Shown piece by piece: positions 29,642 through 35,669 of a stretch of 35,669 nt of DNA (position 1 is its first letter; the number at the start of each line of letters is the position of its first letter). Source of the DNA: Dehalococcoidia bacterium (GTDB lineage Bacteria > Chloroflexota > Dehalococcoidia > Bin125). The notes beneath the pieces were generated by a model, which was not told the origin of the DNA, made no database searches, and worked only from the letters and a program-made list of their open reading frames with translations. The stretch covers positions 1 to 35,669 of the forward strand of contig RKRS01000165.1 of NCBI GenBank assembly GCA_007571275.1. The letters are read 5' to 3'. Both the position numbers and the translations under genes were made by a program.

Positions 29642-30289
29642 CTAGACGGCCTGTTTGAATTCGGCGTCGAGCGAGATCGGGTGTAGCGGGACGACATAGA
29701 CGCAACCGTCATCGCCCTCGGCGAGACGCAGCGTCTGCTCAACTTCGACACCCAGTAGTTTCTCGATCACCAACCGATCGGCATCGCAGACGCAGGAACT
29801 CGTCGTCGCGGCGCCCAGATACGGACACGCGTTGTTGACCAGTCTGAGCTCGTTGTCGGTGCGTTGCCAGTGATCCAGAATGCCTTCCGGGCGCAAGGCG
29901 TCGACCACGGCGTCGACGCGCTGCTCGAGCGATCCATCGGGGACTTCCGCGCGGTGCGCGTCGGCGACCTGGTCAGCCAAGGCTTCCGACAGGGCAGACT
30001 GCTCGACCTGTAATCGGGTGATCTCGGTAAGCAGGCGCTCCGCCAGCTCGGGCGTGTGGTCACGCACCGCTCTGACGCCGGCGTCAGTCGCACGGTAGAG
30101 GTACGAGGGACGCCCGGGCCCACGCCGCAGCGCCTCGATCCGCAGCAATCCCTCAGCCTCGAGGCGATCGAGGTGTCGTCGCACCGTGGCGTCGGAAATG
30201 TCGAGTTCGTCGGATAGCTGCGCAACGGTGGCGCCGCCAAGCTCTACAACACGCTCGAGCAGACTTGTTCGAGTTTCTCGTGGTCGCAT
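29642..30289 (-). CDS. sufR: SufR-type Fe-S-sensing transcriptional repressor
   Basis: A 215-residue regulator with an N-terminal winged helix-turn-helix (TVAQLSDELDISDATVRRHLDRLEAEGLL, residues 21-49, then the GRPSYLYRAT wing). The C-terminal sensor has cysteines C155 (NNACPYLGA), C166-C168 (SSCVCDAD) and C196 (DGCVYVVP). This is the SufR pattern, where an Fe-S cluster bound by these Cys enables repression of the SUF operon, which is lifted on cluster loss. GGGAGG lies 5 bases before the ATG. As first gene it is probably autoregulated. An inverted repeat upstream (30314-30365) may be its operator. Confidence 0.9.
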   Translation of the reverse strand: MRPRETRTSLLERVVELGGATVAQLSDELDISDATVRRHLDRLEAEGLLRIEALRRGPGRPSYLYRATDAGVRAVRDHTPELAERLLTEITRLQVEQSALSEALADQVADAHRAEVPDGSLEQRVDAVVDALRPEGILDHWQRTDNELRLVNNACPYLGAATTSSCVCDADRLVIEKLLGVEVEQTLRLAEGDDGCVYVVPLHPISLDAEFKQAV

Positions 30290-30313
30290 GTGAGCCTCCC
30301 GCCCCCACTCGTT

Positions 30314-30365
30314 GTTGGCGATGGCCTGCCTTCAGGAGAGTGGCACTTACAAGTTTATCGCCAAC
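30314..30365. promoter_or_regulatory. Inverted repeat upstream of sufR, operator candidate
   Basis: GTTGGCGAT (30314-30322) and its exact complement ATCGCCAAC (30357-30365) are 34 bases apart, in the otherwise AT-rich 190-base gap between the ABC ATPase stop and sufR. Cyanobacterial SufR operators contain CAAC/GTTG half-sites with much shorter spacing. These arms contain the same CAAC and GTTG tetramers, but the spacing differs, so binding is speculative. TATATT at about 30375-30380 on the minus strand could be a -10. Confidence 0.35.
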
Positions 30366-30479
30366 AGTCGGCAAATATATACAAAACGTGAGAAAATCAC
30401 GCGTAATCTCTCTTGCCGCTCCGTCATGTGTCGCCTGCGTGACGCAAGGCGCCGGATAGTCGCGAGGGGAAAGCGATGC

Positions 30480-31286
30480 TCAGCGGCGCTGTCGCGACAG
30501 CGTGGTCGGCAGGGGGACCAAGAGCGGCCGCTCCAGATTCGGATGCGGTTGCAGCGCGAAATCGATGCCGAATACCGGTCCCAGAATGTCCGGATGCAGC
30601 GACTCCTGGGCGGGCCCGCAGACAACGACCTGGCCGCGATGCAGCACGATCGCCGTGTCGACATACATGGCGGCCAGATTCAGATCGTGCAACACGGCGA
30701 CCACCACGGCGCCTTCTGATGCGAGCTCGCGCGCGAGCTGCAGCACCAGGTGCTGATGGCGAAGGTCGAGATGCGCCGTCGGCTCATCGATCAGCAGGAT
30801 CGGCGTTTCCTGCGCCAGCACTCGGGCCAGGGTGACGCGAGACTGCTCGCCACCAGACAGCGTGGGATAGGCGCGGACCGCATAGTCGCGGGTGTCGGTC
30901 AGGCCCATGGCGTAGTCAGTCAGCCTGGCGCCGTGTTCACGTTCGCCACGCTCGCCTTCCCAGGGAGCGCGGCCCATGCGTACGACCTCGCGCGCCGTGA
31001 ACAGAAACGGCAGATACGAGCTTTGCGGCATCACGGCGCGTCGACGGGCCAGTTCTCGCGCATCGAAGTCTTTCAGTGGCCGATTGTCGATGTAGACCGT
31101 GCCGGCGGAAGGCTCCACGTCTCCCGAGAGCGCCTTGAGCAGCGTGGTCTTACCAGCGCCATTCGGGCCGACCACGCCGAGCAACTCGCCGCTGTACACA
31201 CCGAGGCTGACATCGTCGAGTAATGCCTTGTCGTCGACGCGCACCGTGATCGATTCGCCACGCAGGATCGGATCGTTCTGATTCAC
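30480..31286 (-). CDS. ABC ATPase of haem/iron-siderophore type (HmuV-like)
   Basis: A 268-residue importer ATPase, with Walker A GPNGAGKTT at 40-48, signature LSGGEQ at 143-148, Walker B ILLIDEPTAHLD at 163-174 and H-loop AVLHDLN. The Q-loop region ARRRAVMPQSSYLPFLFTAREVVRMGRAPW closely follows the HmuV/BtuD-like pattern, so the import substrate is probably haem, a siderophore or cobalamin. The start is a GTG with GGAG only two bases before it. A TAAGCT hexamer lies exactly six bases upstream, so the transcript may be leaderless. No permease or binding protein is adjacent. It lies 190 bases upstream of sufR on the same strand. Confidence 0.85.
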   Translation of the reverse strand: MNQNDPILRGESITVRVDDKALLDDVSLGVYSGELLGVVGPNGAGKTTLLKALSGDVEPSAGTVYIDNRPLKDFDARELARRRAVMPQSSYLPFLFTAREVVRMGRAPWEGERGEREHGARLTDYAMGLTDTRDYAVRAYPTLSGGEQSRVTLARVLAQETPILLIDEPTAHLDLRHQHLVLQLARELASEGAVVVAVLHDLNLAAMYVDTAIVLHRGQVVVCGPAQESLHPDILGPVFGIDFALQPHPNLERPLLVPLPTTLSRQRR

Positions 31287-31292
31287 AGCTCC

Positions 31293-31298
31293 AGCTTA
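31293..31298 (-). promoter_or_regulatory. -10-like hexamer, leaderless candidate for ABC ATPase gene
   Basis: TAAGCT on the minus strand lies six bases before the GTG at 31286. TTGGGC (31320-31315), 16 bases further upstream, is a weak -35. Confidence 0.3.
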
Positions 31299-31357
31299 CC
31301 TGTCAATATCGGTCGCCCAAGAGCGGATTCGGCAGATACGAGATCCTGCCGTCACAA

Positions 31358-32116
31358 CTAGAATTCTGTGACCAGTCCGTCGCTCGCCACCCGCACTGAT
31401 CGCGGGAATCGCTGCGCCGCTTCTGCCCTGATTGCCTCGCGGTCTGCGTCGAACCAGAAGTGAGTCAGCATCAGCTGGCCAACATTCGCCGCCACTGCCA
31501 GGTCCGCGGCCTGAGAAGCGGTCAGATGTCCACGAACCGGCCCATGCTCAGGCTCGGACAGGGTCGCCTCAGCGAGCAGCAGATCGCTACCGGCGGCCAG
31601 GTCGCAGACGGCCGGGGACGGCGCCGTGTCGCCGGTGTAGGTCAGACTGGAAGCGCCATCGAGCCGGATGGCCCAGCCCGGGATGTAGTGCACCCCGCTG
31701 GCCAGCCGCGCCTCCAGGCCGTTGGCAAGCTCGTACACTTCACCCGCCTGATACTCACGGACGCGCCAGACGTTTTCGAAGAAGTCGGTTGGAAAACAGA
31801 CAGCGGAGAGAATTTGGGTCAATGAGGCAACGCCGCCCGGTGGGAGGTGCAGACAGCTACGGCGTTCGGGCAGTCCGCTCATCTCTTTGGTGACGGCAAA
31901 GCGCAAGGGGAGCAGATCGATAAAGTGATCGGCGTGCATATGGGAAATGAAGATATGGTCGATCTCGCTAGCTGGCGTCATCGCGACCAGGCTGCTGGCG
32001 ACGCCATGACCGCAATCGAGCAGGATTCGGATATCAGCGTCCTCCACCAGGTAGCCGGAGCTGTTGCCGCCCGCGCCGGCGCATGCTGCTCCAGAACCGA
32101 GAATTGTCAGTCGCAT
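31358..32116 (-). CDS. Metallo-beta-lactamase-fold hydrolase (RNase Z-like)
   Basis: A 252-residue MBL-fold protein. Metal ligands are H59, H61, D63 and H64 (SHMHADHF), with further ligands in SGVHYIPGW, YTGDTAP and the final LTHFW. The glycine-rich N-terminus LTILGSGAACAGAGGNSSGYLV is typical of the RNase Z/phosphodiesterase-like branch. tRNA 3' processing, cyclic nucleotide phosphodiesterase or another hydrolase activity are possible; the RNase Z exosite arm is not obvious. The ATG at 32116 is chosen over the open-frame start at 32182 because MRLTILGSG is the family start. The Shine-Dalgarno is weak. It lies 71 bases before the ABC ATPase gene on the same strand. Confidence 0.82.
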   Translation of the reverse strand: MRLTILGSGAACAGAGGNSSGYLVEDADIRILLDCGHGVASSLVAMTPASEIDHIFISHMHADHFIDLLPLRFAVTKEMSGLPERRSCLHLPPGGVASLTQILSAVCFPTDFFENVWRVREYQAGEVYELANGLEARLASGVHYIPGWAIRLDGASSLTYTGDTAPSPAVCDLAAGSDLLLAEATLSEPEHGPVRGHLTASQAADLAVAANVGQLMLTHFWFDADREAIRAEAAQRFPRSVRVASDGLVTEF

Positions 32117-32241
32117 CCCGACGTACAGTCTGTTCCCCGGCGCGCCTGCAAGAGCCGAGTGCGCGCTCATCGAACGTTCCAACGATCCTACGCACGCCGA
32201 TCAGCGTGCTTCAACCAATTGTGTCTCAGAACACGCTGTCC

Positions 32242-32445
32242 ATGACACTTTCCCGAATCCAAGAGGGGCTGTGCGCCGATTGCGAGTGGGCGCGACTGGT
32301 CCAGACCCGTCGCGGTTCGAGCTTCCTGCGCTGCGCGCGCGCCAGCACGGACGCTCGCTTCCCCAAGTACCCGCCCTTGCCTGTGCGACACTGCGACGGG
32401 TTTACTCCATCCGTTGACCACCTGACCGATCGGTCGCCCCTATGA
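32242..32445 (+). CDS. Small four-cysteine protein
   Basis: A 67-residue protein resembling a small uncharacterised family in which a CxxC pair is followed by RGS.F..C and a FPKYPPLPV..C.G block. Here these appear as LCADCEWARL (C11, C14), RGSSFLRCARA (C33) and RFPKYPPLPVRHCDGF (C50). Four spaced Cys suggest one structural zinc. The function is unknown. The ATG at 32242 gives the compact form; the frame is open further upstream without conserved sequence. There is no clear ribosome-binding site. The end overlaps the likely -10 of the next gene, with which it is co-oriented. Confidence 0.6.
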   Translation: MTLSRIQEGLCADCEWARLVQTRRGSSFLRCARASTDARFPKYPPLPVRHCDGFTPSVDHLTDRSPL

Positions 32446-32446
32446 T
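32441..32446 (+). promoter_or_regulatory. -10 candidate for AI-2E family gene
   Basis: TATGAT matches the -10 consensus at five of six positions and would start transcription near 32453. TTGACC at 32414-32419 is a possible -35, but the 21-base spacing is too long. Confidence 0.3.
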
Positions 32447-32482
32447 TGGCGCAGCCTGCGCGCCAACGTGTTGGTGCAGCCT

Positions 32483-33553
32483 ATGAATTCGCTCGCGCCC
32501 CGCTGGTTGCAAAGTGTTTCCGAACTCGCGCTTCGGATGATTGTCGTCGCCGGATTCTTCATTCTGCTTGGTCTCGCCATCGAACGACTACGGCTGATCT
32601 TCCTGCCGTTGCTTGCCGCCCTGATTCTCTCGGCCGCGCTATTGCCAGCGAAACACCTGTTGATCCGCCGTGGGGCGCCTAACGTCGTTGCCGCCATCGC
32701 CGTCGTCGTCAGTGGTTTGGCGCTGTTGGGATTGATCGGCTACTTCACGATCAGCACGTTGACCTCAGAGTTCGCCGAGCTTGAGGTCGACATTGAGGCG
32801 GGTTTCACCGAGGTGCTGCAATCGATCGGTGACTGGGCCGGGATATCGGACGCGGAGATCGATACCGCGATTGACGACGTGCTCAACAGCATTCGCGGTA
32901 ACGCGGACACGATTGCCGGCGGGGTCTTTTCCGGCGTTCGCCTGGCCGCTGAACTGCTGGCCGGGATCATCCTCCTGGCGGTATTGACGTTCCTGCTGGT
33001 CAAGGACGCCGAGTCGATGCAACGCGGGATCGCGCGCCGACTGGGGCGCAGGTATCGACGCGATTTTCTGGCGCTCTCGTCGGGGCTATTCGACACACTG
33101 GGCAGATATTTTCGCGGCGTCACGTTGGTCGCGTTCATGGACGCGATCCTGATCGGGATCGGTCTGGTGATCATCGGCATCCCGTTCGCGCTGCCATTGG
33201 CCGTATTGACCTTCTTCGGAGCCTTCATTCCTGTGCTCGGCGCCGTGCTGGCCGGACTCGCCGCATTCCTGATCGCGTTGGCGACGGAGGGCGTGACGTC
33301 CGCCCTGATCGTTGGCGGCCTGGTGCTCGCCGTACAGCAGATCGAGGGCAATGTGATGGCCCCGTTCATTCTGGGGCGTTCCATCTCGCTGCATCCGATG
33401 CTGGTGATTCTGGCCGTCTCGACCGGCGGGGCGCTCTGGGGAATTATGGGCGCGTTCGTCGCCGTGCCGATCGCCGCGATCTCGGTGTCACTGCTCGACT
33501 TCTACACCAACACCGGGCGCTATGCGTCCAGGAACCGCCCGCAGGTCAAGTAG
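32483..33553 (+). CDS. AI-2E family (UPF0118) membrane permease
   Basis: A 356-residue membrane protein of the AI-2E transporter family, whose members export or exchange varied solutes (AI-2 exporter TqsA, Na+/H+ antiporters). Features are paired N-terminal helices (FFILLGLAIERLRLIFLPLLAALILSAALLP), a central soluble stretch (about 100-160), LLVKDAESMQRGIARRLGRRYR, and the conserved C-terminal block with GIPFALPLAVLTFFGAFIPVLGAVL, LAVQQIEGNVMAPFILGRSISLHP and GALWGIMGAFVAVPIAA. Start choice is uncertain: ATG at 32483 or GTG at 32468, neither with a good Shine-Dalgarno. Convergent with the exchanger gene. The substrate is not predictable. Confidence 0.87.
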   Translation: MNSLAPRWLQSVSELALRMIVVAGFFILLGLAIERLRLIFLPLLAALILSAALLPAKHLLIRRGAPNVVAAIAVVVSGLALLGLIGYFTISTLTSEFAELEVDIEAGFTEVLQSIGDWAGISDAEIDTAIDDVLNSIRGNADTIAGGVFSGVRLAAELLAGIILLAVLTFLLVKDAESMQRGIARRLGRRYRRDFLALSSGLFDTLGRYFRGVTLVAFMDAILIGIGLVIIGIPFALPLAVLTFFGAFIPVLGAVLAGLAAFLIALATEGVTSALIVGGLVLAVQQIEGNVMAPFILGRSISLHPMLVILAVSTGGALWGIMGAFVAVPIAAISVSLLDFYTNTGRYASRNRPQVK

Positions 33554-33642
33554 CGGGTCAGTTTCGCAGTACGAAGGCGGCGTTGCGACAGCGACAGATG
33601 GTCGGCGGGGCCTGCCAACCCGGGCCAACGCAGCTATGTCAA

Positions 33643-34659
33643 CTATGCCAAGAGGAATAACAATGCGCTCGCGCCGGCGTACGCGCTGACGAGCGTGACG
33701 CCTTCAGGCGTCCACAAGCGTCGGGCGCGGGCTCTCGGTCTGGTCATGATGCCGACGATCACGACCATGGTCATCAGCACGGCAATCAGGCCGGAGAGGA
33801 CGTGCACGGTCGACACGGCGGACCAGATGGCGCCATCGGTAAAGGCGAGGTCGTCGAAGAACAACACAATGCCCATATTGAACACGTTGCTACCGAGCAC
33901 ATTGGTGATCGCCAGGTCGGGCGCGCCCAGTCGCAGGGCGGCGAGCGAGGTGCCAATCTCGGGCAGCGAAGTGCTGATCGCCAGGAACTGCGTGCCGACG
34001 AAGCTCTCCTCCCAGTGCATCGTCTCGGCGATCTGTTCGCCGACGTCGGCCAGCCAGACAGCCGCCGCGACGACGATGGCCGCGGACACTGCATAGATCA
34101 GCAGGGCCCGGGACAGTGACTGGGGGCTGCGGTCGGAGTCGGGCTGTGACTCGTCAGACGGCTGCGATTCCTGGGACTGTTGGGAATGGCGGTAGATCAG
34201 ATACATGGCGGCGATGAATCCCAAGAGCAGCAGGATCGTCAGCGGACTGAGGAACCACTCGGCGGTGACGTCGGTCTCGCTGTAGATGAAGATCGCCAGC
34301 GCGGCCAAGCCGATCAGTCCCGCGCCCAGGGCCGCGACCAGCACCGACGTGCGACTCACCGCAGTGAGCAGCGGTCCGTTTTGCCAATAGAGATCGGCCA
34401 GGCCGATAATCAAGAGGTTGAAGAGATTGCTCCCGAATGCGTCGCCGATCGCCAGGTCGGGCGCATCGAGCCAGGCGATCGAACTAATGCCGGTCGCCAG
34501 TTCGGGCAGCGAGGTGGCCGTGGCGAGCATGACCACGCCGATGAATGATCGGCCCAAACCCGTCCGCTCGGCCACGGTATCGGCGGAACTGGCGAGGAAG
34601 TGGGCCGCCAACAGAATCAAGACAGCGGAGGCGGCGAACTGAAGCCAGAGCACTGCCAT
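33643..34659 (-). CDS. Sodium/calcium exchanger-family (CaCA) membrane protein
   Basis: A 338-residue cation/Ca2+ exchanger. The two inverted alpha repeats are clear. Alpha-1 (residues about 36-85) is SFIGVVMLATATSLPELATGIS followed by DLAIGDAFGSNLFNL. Alpha-2 (about 218-268) is SFVGTQFLAISTSLPEIGTSLA followed by DLAITNVLGSNVFNM. The ion-coordinating Glu in each TSLPE and the Asn/Asp of GSN are retained. A hydrophilic loop rich in Ser, Gln and Asp (about 158-182) separates the halves. About ten hydrophobic helices fit the YrbG-like prokaryotic form. Ca2+/Na+ or Ca2+/H+ exchange is inferred. It is 80 bases downstream of the crotonase gene. Confidence 0.9.
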   Translation of the reverse strand: MAVLWLQFAASAVLILLAAHFLASSADTVAERTGLGRSFIGVVMLATATSLPELATGISSIAWLDAPDLAIGDAFGSNLFNLLIIGLADLYWQNGPLLTAVSRTSVLVAALGAGLIGLAALAIFIYSETDVTAEWFLSPLTILLLLGFIAAMYLIYRHSQQSQESQPSDESQPDSDRSPQSLSRALLIYAVSAAIVVAAAVWLADVGEQIAETMHWEESFVGTQFLAISTSLPEIGTSLAALRLGAPDLAITNVLGSNVFNMGIVLFFDDLAFTDGAIWSAVSTVHVLSGLIAVLMTMVVIVGIMTRPRARARRLWTPEGVTLVSAYAGASALLFLLA

Positions 34660-34739
34660 CGGCGTTGGCTCACCCTTCGAGTCGGCCCAGGCGAGCCGCC
34701 GTTATCCGTGCCGTTTGGTCAGGCCGTGAGATCGGTCGA

Positions 34740-35663
34740 TTAGTCCCAGCTGGGCTTCGAGGGAGCGGATGCGCCGCGCATCAGCTCGCGGTCGTGAGGA
34801 GCGTTGGACCGTGCGCCGCGGAAGTCGCGGAACGGACCGTCACGCCATTCGAGTGCCGCCTTGAGGCCGTCGCGTCGCACTCGTTCGCCCCATTCGCCTG
34901 CTTCCGGTCGGTGCTTCGACATCGCTTCGACGTCCGTGCCCGAGATCATCGCGGTCTTGTAGCCCTGAATCTCGTAGGCGCGGTTGACCGAGCGTTTGGA
35001 GTACATCAACAGGTGGTTATCGATGTGACCCATGCGCTGGGCGAACTCCATGGTGAACTCGTCCAGGTCTTCCGACTTGAGCGCGTAGTTGGCCCAGCCC
35101 CAGCGGTACATGTCGGCGCCGGAGTGTGGGTCGCCGAGATAGGCGAACTCGCGCGCTTTGGCCTGGGGTAGATGCCAGGGCGCCCACATGGCGTCCATCG
35201 TGCCCATCGCGCGCACGGGTGGATAGCCGACCTGGCAATCCTCCGCCACGATCCGTAGGTCACAGGCCGAGGCCAGCTCGGTCGCGCCAGCCAGACAGTA
35301 GCCGTGCACCTGCGCGATCACCGGCTTGGCCAGCTCCCAGATAATGAAGTTGCCCATCACCGCGTGCCGCGACCAGTCGTAGTGTTGCGGATGCGTCGTG
35401 CCGGTGTCGGGCAGGCCGGTCCACTCGTTGGTGTGTGGGTTGCTCAGGTCAGGTGAGGGCTGCAGATCGTAGCCGGCTGAGAAGGCGCGCCCCGCGCCTT
35501 TGATGATCACGACGCCAACGCCGGCGTCCGCTTCGGCGCGCTTGAGCGCGTGGAACATCTCACCGCGCAACTCGTTGGAGAGCGCGTTCAGTTTTTCAGG
35601 GCGGTTCAGGGTCACGGTCGCCACGCGGCCGTCAGTGTCGTAGAGGATGTTGTCGTAGGACAT
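34740..35663 (-). CDS. Enoyl-CoA hydratase/isomerase-family protein (crotonase)
   Basis: A 307-residue crotonase-fold protein acting on acyl-CoA thioesters. The start RVATVTLNRPEKLNALSNEL, the first oxyanion loop AGRAFSAGYDL (57-67) and the second oxyanion segment GYCLAGATELASACDLRI (121-138) are typical. One catalytic Glu is retained at 129. The second (E164 of rat hydratase, usually FGQPEI) aligns with YPPV (P149), so a simple hydratase reaction is doubtful. Dehalogenase, decarboxylase, isomerase or hydrolase chemistry are alternatives. Residues 70-100 form an insertion rich in Pro, Asn and Thr. A long C-terminal extension runs from about 215. Its start lies six bases inside the window edge, so upstream context is missing. 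Confidence 0.85.
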   Translation of the reverse strand: MSYDNILYDTDGRVATVTLNRPEKLNALSNELRGEMFHALKRAEADAGVGVVIIKGAGRAFSAGYDLQPSPDLSNPHTNEWTGLPDTGTTHPQHYDWSRHAVMGNFIIWELAKPVIAQVHGYCLAGATELASACDLRIVAEDCQVGYPPVRAMGTMDAMWAPWHLPQAKAREFAYLGDPHSGADMYRWGWANYALKSEDLDEFTMEFAQRMGHIDNHLLMYSKRSVNRAYEIQGYKTAMISGTDVEAMSKHRPEAGEWGERVRRDGLKAALEWRDGPFRDFRGARSNAPHDRELMRGASAPSKPSWD

Positions 35664-35669
35664 GAAACG

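Overview
This is a GC-rich (roughly 60% by eye) bacterial chromosomal window with tightly packed, mostly complete genes. No rRNA, tRNA, CRISPR array, phage or transposase gene was seen. The gene content fits a free-living Chloroflexota-like bacterium. Pointers are a long type-2 isoleucyl-tRNA synthetase, a SufR-headed SUF operon with SufU and a Rieske-type ferredoxin, two luciferase-like monooxygenases, and a Tat-type lipoprotein solute binder with a Q-rich linker. This repertoire resembles marine SAR202-type lineages. The placement is inference; no 16S gene is present.

Layout. 1-510 (+): 3' end of scpB coupled to a DUF503 gene. 459-3963 (-): rpsT, a zinc-dependent MDR dehydrogenase, a RodZ-like HTH protein with a PASTA-like tail, and rimO, arranged as one operon. 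4063-10051 (+): murJ, an odd zinc-ribbon protein, an unrecognised 103-residue protein and ileS. 10083-11219 (-): YihY/BrkB membrane protein. 11264-15661 (+): proB, an alpha/beta hydrolase, an SsuD-like flavin monooxygenase and an arylsulfotransferase-family protein. 15662-19019: a repeat-rich island with a GNAT acetyltransferase and an orphan family-5 ABC solute-binding lipoprotein on the minus strand. 19020-20171 (-): a second luciferase-like oxidoreductase. 20340-23508 (+): DegV, an acetoacetate-decarboxylase-like protein and an MFS transporter. 23560-30289 (-): sufR-C-B-D-Rieske-S-U-T. 30480-32116 (-): haem/siderophore-type ABC ATPase and a metallo-beta-lactamase-fold protein. 32242-33553 (+): a small four-Cys protein and an AI-2E family permease. 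33643-35663 (-): a cation/Ca2+ exchanger and a crotonase.

How the genes work together. Most of the window is housekeeping: translation (ileS, rpsT, rimO), cell wall and shape (murJ, RodZ-like), chromosome condensation (scpB), proline synthesis (proB) and Fe-S biogenesis (the SUF operon with its own Fe-S sensing repressor). The accessory part is oxidative or catabolic: two FMN-dependent monooxygenases, a sulfotransferase-family propeller, a hydrolase, a crotonase, an MFS carboxylate-type carrier and a peptide-type solute binder.

Most notable observations. The IleRS HIGH motif is swapped to G-x-H-H, the form linked to mupirocin hyper-resistance in type-2 enzymes. Several genes lacking a well-placed Shine-Dalgarno have a -10-like hexamer exactly six bases before the start codon, suggesting leaderless transcripts. 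A 46-bp self-complementary repeat occurs twice, flanking the acetyltransferase and solute-binder block. I did not find a clear-cut new multi-gene system such as a defence island or biosynthetic cluster.
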